Shown piece by piece: positions 1-5,412 of a DNA stretch of 9,263 nucleotides. Both the position numbers and the translations under genes were made by a program. The notes beneath the pieces were generated by a model, which ran no database searches, was not told the origin of the DNA, and saw nothing but the letters and a program-made list of their open reading frames with translations. Numbering within the stretch: position 1 is the stretch's first letter; each line of letters begins with the position of its first letter. The DNA is from Anaerolineaceae bacterium (lineage in GTDB: Bacteria; Chloroflexota; Anaerolineae; JAAYZQ01), in contig JAAYZQ010000241.1 of the NCBI GenBank assembly GCA_012514775.1, forward strand, positions 1-9,263, given 5' to 3'.

Positions 1-299
1 TCCTGGAAGAGTACACCGTCGACTACCTGGACCAGATGAGCCACCTCGTCGCTACCGGGGCCATCATCTCTTATTCCCTCTACACCTTCTCGGCCGACAA
101 TCTACCGGACAACCACGCCATGATGCTCACCATTCCCTTTGTGATCTATGGCATCTTTCGCTACCAATACCTGATCCACGTCAAGGGGCAGGGCGGGGCG
201 CCAGAGATGATGGTCTATACCGATCTGCCGTTCCTGGTCAACGGCCTGCTGTTTGCCCTGCTGGTGGTGCTCATCATGTATGGCGGCTTTCCTACCTAG
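1..299 (+). CDS. UbiA-superfamily prenyltransferase, C-terminal part (decaprenylphosphate phosphoribosyltransferase-like)
   Basis: The reading frame is open from base 3 to the TAG at 297-299, giving the last 98 residues of a gene that starts left of the window. It is strongly hydrophobic, with three membrane segments: one around VATGAIISYSLYTFSA, a second around MLTIPFVIYGIFRYQYLIH, and a last one around LVNGLLFALLVVLIMYGG before the stop. The helix ending in IPFVIYGIFRYQYL, followed by a short polar loop with a GGAPE segment and a final helix, matches my memory of the C-terminus of bacterial decaprenylphosphate phosphoribosyltransferase-like UbiA proteins, which transfer phosphoribose or a related group onto polyprenyl phosphate in the membrane. 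The Asp-rich active-site motifs lie outside the window, so the exact substrate cannot be judged. An internal ATG at 36 is not the start, because coding similarity continues upstream of it. Convergent with the DUF1015 gene. Confidence 0.75.
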   Translation, partial: LEEYTVDYLDQMSHLVATGAIISYSLYTFSADNLPDNHAMMLTIPFVIYGIFRYQYLIHVKGQGGAPEMMVYTDLPFLVNGLLFALLVVLIMYGGFPT

Positions 300-309
300 A
301 ATCCATGGG

Positions 310-326
310 CTCGGCGTGCCGAGTTT
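310..326 (+). terminator. Possible weak terminator after the prenyltransferase
   Basis: CTCGG (310-314) pairs with CCGAG (319-323) around a CGTG loop, and TTTCC follows. It lies 11 bases after the prenyltransferase stop. The stem is short and the T-run is only three bases, so it may only assist the stronger hairpin at 350-381, which this transcript would also meet. Confidence 0.35.
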
Positions 327-339
327 CCTACAAGGCAAC

Positions 340-381
340 CCAAATGAAAAACGGGGATGAGGTCGGTGCCTCATCCCCGTT
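340..381 (-). terminator. Rho-independent terminator of the serine-type operon
   Basis: A perfect 13-bp stem is formed by 350-362 and 369-381 with a 6-base loop (363-368). Read on the minus strand, the hairpin is followed by TTTTTCATTT, a proper U-tract. On the plus strand only TTCTG follows, so the element is oriented for the minus-strand genes. It begins 22 bases after the DUF1015 stop. It may also block readthrough from the convergent prenyltransferase gene. Confidence 0.85.
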
Positions 382-402
382 CTGATCCATCGTGGGCTCG
401 GG

Positions 403-1731
403 CTAGAGCCGCTCCTTCGGCCCGACGGCCAGGGCCACCAGGCCGGCGATGACCTTCGGATAAAAGTCGGTGGACTTTTGCGGCATCTTTTCGCCCTTGT
501 CGGAGCAGGCCTTGACTTCCGACATGCGGGTCGGGTTCAGGATAAACAGGCACTGAGCCCGGCCTTCGTCCACCTGCTGCAGCGCCAGGTCCAGGTCGCG
601 ATGGTAGTCCAGGTTCTCCTTGGCCTCGACCCGGGCCTTGTCGATGCCCATCACCCGCTCGATGAGTAGCTCGTGCAGGATGCTCACGTCCAACATGCGC
701 CACTCTTCGGCGCGATCGGGCACCACCTTGGCCATGATCTGCGGGTCGGCCAGCCGGAGGAGGTAGTAGCGGCCGTCATAGAACCCGATGCGCCGGTCGG
801 CCGGCGTGGCCTGGGCCATGGCCTCGGCCAACGCCTCGCGGCTCGCCACGGGCGTCACCTCGAAGTAGGCCTGGGCGTCGGCCAGGACCTGCTCCACGGA
901 CTTTTGCCGGTAGTCGTGGATCTCCCGGTGCGTGGGCAGGATGGTCAGCCCGGGGTCGTCCATGCTCACCAGCGTAGTCATGCAGTAGTTAAAGGCCGCA
1001 TTGGCGGGTGCATCGGGGTGCTTCTGCCGCATTTCGTCCCGGAAGTTGATGGCCGTCTCGTAGCGGTGGTGTCCGTCGGCGATGATCAGTCCCCGCTTGG
1101 GCCCCATCTCGGCCACCACCTGGGCCACCACGTCCTCGTCGTCGACCACCCACACCTGCTGGCGAACGTCGGCCTCGAACAGCTCGCAGAGGTCAATGTC
1201 CGGTTCGCGGCCGGCGATGGCGGTCTCTAGTATGGCGTTGATGCGGTTCTGCGGATCGGGATAGAGCATAAAGATCTGCCCGAAGTTGACCTCTGTGGCC
1301 CGCAGCAGGTTCAACCTGTCCACCTTGGGGCCCGAGAGAGTGCGCTCGTGGGGCAGGACAATGCCCTCTTCGAACCGGGCAAGCTCCAGGGCGGCGATGA
1401 AGGCCTTCCGCGTCAGGCTGGTGCCATCGGGATGTTTGAACGTCTGGTGGTAGACGTAAAAGGCGGGCTTGCTGCTGCGCTGCAGGTAGCCGGCGTCAAG
1501 CCATGCACTGCAGTAGTCGGCTGCCCGGCTGTAGACGTTCTCCCCATCGGGCGTATCTGTCTCGAGTTCCCGGCCCTTGATGATGCGCACGATACTGTAA
1601 GGGTGCCGGTCATAGTAACGATCTTGCAGATCGGTCCGGATGCGGTCGTACGGCTGGGTCACGACCAGGCTCAGGTCCTGGACCTTGTTTCGATTGTAAC
1701 GAATTCCTCGAAAGGGTGCGATTTTGGCCAT
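403..1731 (-). CDS. DUF1015 family protein in a serine-biosynthesis-type operon
   Basis: This is a 442-residue soluble protein beginning MAKIAPFRGIRYN. The opening, the VTQPYD segment, LPHERT (about residues 126-131) and ADGHHRYETA (about 218-227) are typical of DUF1015 (PF06245), and the length is normal for that family. No biochemical role is assigned in the family. It is the last gene of a minus-strand unit behind a class V aminotransferase and a SerA-like dehydrogenase, an association known from other bacteria such as clostridia. DGHHRYETA resembles the DGHHR motif of ParB-like proteins, including the archaeal free-serine kinase SerK; a kinase or phosphoserine-related role is inference only. 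I chose the ATG at 1729-1731 because GGAG lies six bases before it. An ATG four codons upstream (1743) has no comparable site. The gap to the dehydrogenase is 29 bases. Confidence 0.85.
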   Translation of the reverse strand: MAKIAPFRGIRYNRNKVQDLSLVVTQPYDRIRTDLQDRYYDRHPYSIVRIIKGRELETDTPDGENVYSRAADYCSAWLDAGYLQRSSKPAFYVYHQTFKHPDGTSLTRKAFIAALELARFEEGIVLPHERTLSGPKVDRLNLLRATEVNFGQIFMLYPDPQNRINAILETAIAGREPDIDLCELFEADVRQQVWVVDDEDVVAQVVAEMGPKRGLIIADGHHRYETAINFRDEMRQKHPDAPANAAFNYCMTTLVSMDDPGLTILPTHREIHDYRQKSVEQVLADAQAYFEVTPVASREALAEAMAQATPADRRIGFYDGRYYLLRLADPQIMAKVVPDRAEEWRMLDVSILHELLIERVMGIDKARVEAKENLDYHRDLDLALQQVDEGRAQCLFILNPTRMSEVKACSDKGEKMPQKSTDFYPKVIAGLVALAVGPKERL

Positions 1732-1737
1732 TACAAG

Positions 1738-1741
1738 CTCC
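1738..1741 (-). promoter_or_regulatory. Ribosome binding site of the DUF1015 gene
   Basis: GGAG on the minus strand, with a six-base spacer to the ATG at 1729-1731. It overlaps the alternative upstream ATG (1741-1743), and so argues for the shorter protein. Confidence 0.6.
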
Positions 1742-1760
1742 ATGCGCGGCTCGATGCCGC

Positions 1761-2690
1761 TCAGGCATTCCGCCTGTGGTATTCAATGAGAATGTCGGCG
1801 ACTTCGCCGCCGACGCGTTCCTGTCCCTCGGTGGTGCTGGCTCCCACGTGGGGCGAGCCAATCACCTTCAAAAAGCCGCTCTTGTCCCTCAGTTCGAACA
1901 GCCGGGGATTCCCCGGATTCACCTTTTCGTCGGCAAACACGTCCAACGCCGCGCCGGCCACTTTGCCGCTGGCCAGGGCATCGTAGAGGGCGTCTTCGTC
2001 GATGGTCCCGCCGCGGCCGCACTGGACGATAAACACCCCGTCCTTGACCTTGGACAGCGTCTCGGCGTTCAGGATGTTGGCTGTCTCTGCCGTCCTGGGC
2101 ACGTGCAGCGAGATATAGTCGCTCTCGGCCAGGAGCTGGTCGAGGCTCACCTGCCGGGCGAACGATACCTCGGTGGGGGTTCGCCGGAAAAAGATGACGT
2201 TCATGCCCAGCGCTGCCGCCTTCTCACCCAGCATCCGGCCGATGTTGCCAAAGCCGATGAGGCCCAGCGTCTTGCCCGCGATCTCGGTGCCGCCGAGCTG
2301 CTTCTTTTTCCACTCGCCGGCCGCCATGCTCATGGTCGCCTGGGGGATCTTGCGCGCCAGGGCCAGCATGTAGCCCAGGGCCAGCTCGGCAACCGAGTTC
2401 GAGCTGGCTTTTGGGGTGTTGCGCACGTCCACGCCCTTGCTCTTGGCGTGGGCCACGTCGATGTTGTCCACGCCGACCCCGCCGCGGACGATGACCTTCA
2501 GGTTCTTGCCCGCGTCAATGACCTCTTTGGGAACCTTGGTGCGGCTGCGGACTACCATGGCCTCGTACTGGCCGGCGTCGCGCAGCAACTCTTCGGCCGT
2601 GATGTCCGGCCGGTAATCGACCTCGAGACCCGCCTGGCGGAGCGTATCCACGGTAACGGGTGCCACGGAATCGCAGATCAGGACTTTCAT
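1761..2690 (-). CDS. SerA-like D-2-hydroxyacid dehydrogenase, short form (phosphoglycerate or hydroxypyruvate/glyoxylate type)
   Basis: This 309-residue protein of the D-isomer-specific 2-hydroxyacid dehydrogenase family would oxidise 3-phosphoglycerate to phosphohydroxypyruvate, or reduce hydroxypyruvate/glyoxylate. Visible features are VRGGVGVDNID (68-78), the Rossmann loop GFGNIGR (146-152), the catalytic Arg in CGRGGTIDE (R226), Glu E255 after ALDVF, and His H281 in SPHVGAST. It ends soon after the second half of the catalytic domain, so the ACT domain of long SerA proteins is absent and serine feedback through ACT is not expected. After the second Rossmann strand, where NAD enzymes usually have Asp, it has FFRRTP (R169, R170), which suggests NADP(H) preference. 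The ATG at 2688-2690 is chosen because GGGAG lies six bases before it; a longer frame from 2726 would start inside a hairpin. The context with an aminotransferase favours serine synthesis. Confidence 0.85.
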   Translation of the reverse strand: MKVLICDSVAPVTVDTLRQAGLEVDYRPDITAEELLRDAGQYEAMVVRSRTKVPKEVIDAGKNLKVIVRGGVGVDNIDVAHAKSKGVDVRNTPKASSNSVAELALGYMLALARKIPQATMSMAAGEWKKKQLGGTEIAGKTLGLIGFGNIGRMLGEKAAALGMNVIFFRRTPTEVSFARQVSLDQLLAESDYISLHVPRTAETANILNAETLSKVKDGVFIVQCGRGGTIDEDALYDALASGKVAGAALDVFADEKVNPGNPRLFELRDKSGFLKVIGSPHVGASTTEGQERVGGEVADILIEYHRRNA

Positions 2691-2696
2691 CACCCA

Positions 2697-2701
2697 CTCC
2701 C
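2697..2701 (-). promoter_or_regulatory. Ribosome binding site of the SerA-like gene
   Basis: GGGAG on the minus strand, six bases before the ATG at 2690. This decides the start against the upstream ATG at 2726. Confidence 0.65.
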
Positions 2702-2715
2702 TTTTAACTGAAACA

Positions 2716-2740
2716 AAGGACGCCACCAGCGGGCGTCCTT
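2716..2740 (-). promoter_or_regulatory. Intercistronic hairpin between aminotransferase and SerA-like gene
   Basis: A perfect 9-bp stem pairs AAGGACGCC (2716-2724 on +) with GGCGTCCTT (2732-2740) around a 7-base loop. On the minus strand TGTTTCAGTT follows, too poor in T for a confident terminator. It sits in the 70-base gap between the aminotransferase stop and the dehydrogenase ribosome site. It could be a partial terminator, a processing site or an mRNA-stabilising element that sets the ratio of the two proteins. Confidence 0.55.
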
Positions 2741-2760
2741 CCCATTCTCGCCCTGCAGGT

Positions 2761-3828
2761 CTAGAGCCCCAGGATGTCGTTGATCTGATCCAACAGCCAG
2801 CGGATGTCGGCCACTTGATGGTCGCCCATGTGGCCGATGCGGAAGCATTTTTCCTTCAGGTCGCCGTACCCGTTCGAGATCATGGCACCGCGCTTGCCGA
2901 GCTCTTCGTTGAGGCTGGCCACGCTGATGCCGCGGGTGTTCTCTACGTTGGTTACCGTGTTGGACAGGTAGCGTTCGTCGCCATAGAGGCCAAAGTTGCT
3001 GCGCGCCCACTCCCGGACGATCTCGGCCATTTCGGTGTGGCGTGCAAAGCGTTCGTCGAGCCCTTCGGCCAGGATGTCGTCCATCTGCTGGTCGAGGGCC
3101 TGGATGAGGCTGATGGCCGGCGTGGCCGGCGTCTGGCTCGCCTCGTACTTCTTGTCCATCTGGTCCCAGGCAAAATAGTGGCCGCGATTGGGGACCTGTA
3201 GCGCCCGTTCCCGAGCCCGGTCGCTGACGGCGCAGACCGTCAGGCCGGGGGGCACGGCAAAGCACTTTTGCGTGCCCGCGAGGCAGACGTCCAGGCCCCA
3301 GGCGTCGACCTCGATCTTGACGCCGGCCATGCTGCTGACGGCATCCACCAGGATCAGCACGTCGGGGTACTTCTCGTGGATCATGGCGGCGGTGGCCTGC
3401 ACGGGGTTCATGATGCCCGTGGAGGTCTCGTTGTGGGTGAGGGTGATGGCGTCGTAATCGCCCTTGGAGAGCGCCTCGTCCACCAGCTCGGGTGTTACGG
3501 CCTGGCCCATGGGCACTTCCAGCTTGTCGCACGGCACACCGTTGGCCTGGGTCATCTGGTGCCAGCGCTTGGAAAAGGCACCGCAAACGGTGTTGAGCAT
3601 CCGCTTGGTGGACGCCTGCCGGACCGCCCCCTCCATGACGCCCGACGAGGAGGAGGCAAACAGGTAGACACGCTGGTTGGTGTAGAGTAGCTTCTGCAGC
3701 TTGGGGGTAATCTCGCTCTGCAGCTTGGAGTACTCCTTGCTCCTGTGACCCACCATGCCCACCGTCTGGGCCTGCAGAATCTCGTCCCGCACGTGAGTTG
3801 GCCCGGGAATAAAGAGCTTCTTGTACAT
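2761..3828 (-). CDS. Class V aminotransferase (alanine-glyoxylate / serine-pyruvate / phosphoserine type)
   Basis: This 355-residue PLP enzyme begins MYKKLFIPGPTHV, with the IPGPT signature of alanine-glyoxylate/serine-pyruvate aminotransferases. Further signs are ASSSSGVMEGAV (58-69), HNETSTG (132-138), VDAVSSMAG with the PLP-pyridine Asp D162, GTQKCFAVPPG with the Schiff-base lysine K188, and FRIGHMGD near the C-terminus. Length is normal for the family. Members near serA often act as the phosphoserine transaminase in place of SerC, but serine-glyoxylate or alanine-glyoxylate exchange is equally possible from sequence alone. It is the first gene of the minus-strand unit, preceded by a strong promoter (3925-3953). 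The start is fixed by AAGGAGG six bases before the ATG; an upstream ATG at 3891 lies in the leader and lacks family similarity. Confidence 0.88.
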   Translation of the reverse strand: MYKKLFIPGPTHVRDEILQAQTVGMVGHRSKEYSKLQSEITPKLQKLLYTNQRVYLFASSSSGVMEGAVRQASTKRMLNTVCGAFSKRWHQMTQANGVPCDKLEVPMGQAVTPELVDEALSKGDYDAITLTHNETSTGIMNPVQATAAMIHEKYPDVLILVDAVSSMAGVKIEVDAWGLDVCLAGTQKCFAVPPGLTVCAVSDRARERALQVPNRGHYFAWDQMDKKYEASQTPATPAISLIQALDQQMDDILAEGLDERFARHTEMAEIVREWARSNFGLYGDERYLSNTVTNVENTRGISVASLNEELGKRGAMISNGYGDLKEKCFRIGHMGDHQVADIRWLLDQINDILGL

Positions 3829-3834
3829 ATGTAA

Positions 3835-3841
3835 CCTCCTT
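3835..3841 (-). promoter_or_regulatory. Ribosome binding site of the aminotransferase
   Basis: A full AAGGAGG on the minus strand, with a six-base spacer to the ATG at 3828. It is the strongest Shine-Dalgarno site of this operon and excludes the longer frame from 3891. Confidence 0.8.
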
Positions 3842-3880
3842 GTGAGATACTTGTGATGGCTAGCGGCTTGAAGCAGAGAT

Positions 3881-3912
3881 GGGCGAGTCAACGGCCTCGC
3901 CCGCGAGCCGCC
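3881..3912 (-). promoter_or_regulatory. Leader with two mutually exclusive stems upstream of the serine-type operon
   Basis: In the roughly 90-base leader on the minus strand, CGGCTCGC can pair with GCGAGGCCG (one bulged base; 3892-3912). Alternatively, GGGCGAG pairs perfectly with CTCGCCC (3881-3887 with 3896-3902). The central GCGAG is shared, so only one stem can form at a time. No convincing U-tract follows, so this may be fortuitous in GC-rich DNA; it is described as a possible regulatory leader only. Confidence 0.3.
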
Positions 3913-3924
3913 TGACCTGCGACC

Positions 3925-3953
3925 ATTGTACCAACGTTCTCATAAAGGGGCAA
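3925..3953 (-). promoter_or_regulatory. Promoter of the aminotransferase-SerA-DUF1015 operon
   Basis: On the minus strand, TTGCCC (3948-3953) and TACAAT (3925-3930) are separated by 17 bases. The -10 is preceded by TGG, making an extended -10. Expected start is near 3918, giving a leader of about 90 bases before the ATG at 3828. Confidence 0.7.
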
Positions 3954-3972
3954 CTTCCGGTAGAGCCGTGGC

Positions 3973-4001
3973 TTGACGAAACGGTTTCACTCTGGTATGA
4001 T
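3973..4001 (+). promoter_or_regulatory. Promoter of the methyltransferase-SGNH-decarboxylase-nitroreductase operon
   Basis: TTGACG (3973-3978), a 17-base spacer and TATGAT (3996-4001), with TGG directly before the -10 box. This is close to the sigma-70 consensus plus an extended -10. Its -35 box is only 19 bases from that of the divergent promoter. Expected start is near 4008, about 100 bases before the first ATG. Confidence 0.75.
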
Positions 4002-4005
4002 CCAG

Positions 4006-4033
4006 GCCGCAGTGACCCGGGCCTTACTGCGGC
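4006..4033 (+). promoter_or_regulatory. Dyad at the transcription start of the + strand operon
   Basis: GCCGCAGTGA (4006-4015) pairs with TTACTGCGGC (4024-4033), with one G-T mismatch and an 8-base centre. It begins four bases after the -10 box, covering the predicted start. It could be a repressor operator or a hairpin at the 5' end of the mRNA. A second GC-rich inverted pair, CGGCGG/CCGCCG, follows at about 4030-4048. From there to 4105 I see nothing further except a GGAGG at 4083-4087, too far (18 bases) from the ATG to be its ribosome site. Confidence 0.5.
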
Positions 4034-4105
4034 GGGCACTCTCCGCCGCGTAGCCAGGCCGCCCGGGCCGAGAGCGACCACCGGAGGGGGTACAAGGTTC
4101 GTCGA

Positions 4106-4570
4106 ATGGCGGTAAAGGCGTTCTTCACGAAGGACTTCTGGGCCAACGCGCCCATCCCCGAAGCCTTTGTCGCTGCCCTGTCCCTGGGCGGGGCCTTGCA
4201 TGCCCTGGTGGCCCGCCCCATCGCCCGCGATGCCCGTGCCCCGCGCGCCGGTGGCGTGGCGCTCCTGCCCCTCGGATTGGGTCTCATCGCCTGGGCCATG
4301 GCTGCCGCGCGCCACATCCACATCGACCGGCCTACAGCCCTCGTTACTCATGGCCCTTACGCCCTCAGCCGCAATCCGATGTACGTCGGTTGGTGGCTGT
4401 CCGGCCTGGGGCTCTCGCTGCTGGCCAACTCGCGCTGGCTCCTGGGCGCCACGGCCGCGGCAGGGCTTTACCATCATCTTCATGACATACCATCGGAAGA
4501 AGAGTCGCTGCTCTCGCAGTTTGGAGAGGAGTACGAGTCGTACCGGCGGCGAACTCGCCGCTACCTGTAA
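4106..4570 (+). CDS. ICMT/PEMT-like integral membrane methyltransferase
   Basis: This 154-residue protein has several hydrophobic stretches (about 19-36, 50-68, 94-108, 110-124) and the hallmark HGPYALSRNPMYVGWW (82-97) followed by a C-terminal EEESLLSQFGEEYESY (131-146) and a basic tail. This H-GPY-x3-RNPMY ... E-F-G-x-EY-x-Y-x3-R pattern is the S-adenosylmethionine-binding end of isoprenylcysteine carboxyl methyltransferase and phospholipid/protein-S-isoprenyl methyltransferase-like membrane enzymes. The bacterial substrate is unknown; lipids, thiols or isoprenoids are possible. The ATG at 4106 is the only clear start, with a modest AAGG eight bases upstream. First gene of the + operon, 31 bases before the SGNH hydrolase gene. 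Confidence 0.78.
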   Translation: MAVKAFFTKDFWANAPIPEAFVAALSLGGALHALVARPIARDARAPRAGGVALLPLGLGLIAWAMAAARHIHIDRPTALVTHGPYALSRNPMYVGWWLSGLGLSLLANSRWLLGATAAAGLYHHLHDIPSEEESLLSQFGEEYESYRRRTRRYL

Positions 4571-4601
4571 TGGAATCGTTGGCCTTTCCTCGAGGTGCGC
4601 C

Positions 4602-5363
4602 ATGAAACCACCGCGCCGGCTGCTCGCGATCATATGCGCGCTGGCACTCTTGCTGGTGGCATCCGTGGCGCTTAATGTTTACCTTTACAGGCTGAGCTGG
4701 CAGTTTTATACGCAGCACAAGGGGAGCCGGCTGGACCCCCTCGGGCTGAGCCATTACAGCACAGAACCGGAGCAACAGATCTTGAGCGCTGATCGCAGGA
4801 CCGTCGTCTTCTTTGGTGATTCTCGGGCGGCGAGCTGGCCCGCTCCAGAACTGTCCGAGTTCCACTTTGTCAACCGCGGCATCGCTGCCGAAACCTCTGT
4901 TCAAGCCCTTCACCGTTTCGACGACCACGTCAAGCCCCTGCGGCCCGACGTGGTCGTCATCCAGGTGGGCATCAACGATCTGAATTCGATCTCGGTTTTC
5001 CCCGATCGCAGAGAGGCCATCGTCGCCAACTGCCAGGAGAACATTCGGCAGATTGTCACCGGGTCGGGCGACCTCGGAGCCAGGGTCATTCTGACCACCA
5101 TCTTTCCCACGGGGCCCGTGCCGCCGGAGTGGCTGCCGTTCTGGTCGGATGACGTCGCCGCGGCCATCAAGGAGGTCAACGCCTTTATCCACACCCTGGA
5201 GAAAGAGGGCGTCACCATTCTGGACTGCTATGCGCTCCTGGCGGATGATCATCGGAGCACGAGGCCCGAGTACAGCCAGGATCTGCTGCATCTCAACGCA
5301 GCCGGGTACCGGCGGCTCAATGCCGCACTGGTACCGCTGCTGCTGACTCTGGCGGCTGATTAG
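4602..5363 (+). CDS. Membrane-anchored SGNH/GDSL-type hydrolase
   Basis: This 253-residue protein has an N-terminal signal anchor (basic KPPRR, then hydrophobic residues 7-29) placing the enzyme outside the membrane. The SGNH blocks are all present: FFGDSR with nucleophile S74, NRGIAAET with G93, VGINDLN with N125, and DLLHLN with D227 and H230. Such enzymes are esterases, lipases or acyl/acetyl hydrolases acting on lipids or cell-envelope glycans; the substrate cannot be told. The ATG at 4602 is chosen because GAGGT lies five bases upstream and the membrane anchor starts there; the frame is open to 4167 but that part overlaps the methyltransferase gene and is a shadow. The next gene starts 49 bases after its stop. 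Confidence 0.85.
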   Translation: MKPPRRLLAIICALALLLVASVALNVYLYRLSWQFYTQHKGSRLDPLGLSHYSTEPEQQILSADRRTVVFFGDSRAASWPAPELSEFHFVNRGIAAETSVQALHRFDDHVKPLRPDVVVIQVGINDLNSISVFPDRREAIVANCQENIRQIVTGSGDLGARVILTTIFPTGPVPPEWLPFWSDDVAAAIKEVNAFIHTLEKEGVTILDCYALLADDHRSTRPEYSQDLLHLNAAGYRRLNAALVPLLLTLAAD

Positions 5364-5396
5364 GCACATGGCGCACCTGTTCGCGCCTTCGATCAC

Positions 5397-5405
5397 AAGG
5401 AGGGG
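5397..5405 (+). promoter_or_regulatory. Ribosome binding site of the PLP decarboxylase
   Basis: AAGGAGGGG, with the ATG at 5413 about nine bases after GGAGG. It lies downstream of the earlier in-frame ATG at 5368, so it argues for the shorter protein. Confidence 0.7.
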
Positions 5406-5412
5406 TCAAGCA

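Noticed and set aside
350..381. Hairpin considered as a transposon end or attachment site
   Set aside because: Its T-run and placement 22 bases after the operon stop fit a terminator; no second copy or transposase is present.
673..1230. Open + strand frame opposite the DUF1015 gene
   Set aside because: Antisense shadow in GC-rich DNA; Val/His/Gly-rich product with no recognisable domain and no good ribosome site.
1716..2711. Long + strand open frame (331 codons) opposite the SerA-like gene
   Set aside because: It is the antisense shadow of a gene with complete family motifs and its own ribosome site; its own translation is a low-complexity Ala/Gly/His-rich product with no motif.
2690..3586. 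Open minus-strand frame overlapping the aminotransferase in another frame
   Set aside because: The product is Arg/Gly/Pro-rich, as expected from a shifted frame of a GC-rich gene; the aminotransferase frame carries all motifs.
4167..4601. Upstream extension of the SGNH hydrolase frame
   Set aside because: It overlaps the methyltransferase gene, its translation is Ser/Arg/Pro-rich without similarity, and a ribosome site plus signal anchor mark the start at 4602.
4365..5396. Minus-strand open frame opposite the methyltransferase and SGNH hydrolase genes
   Set aside because: No motifs, and the opposite strand has two genes with full signatures and ribosome sites.
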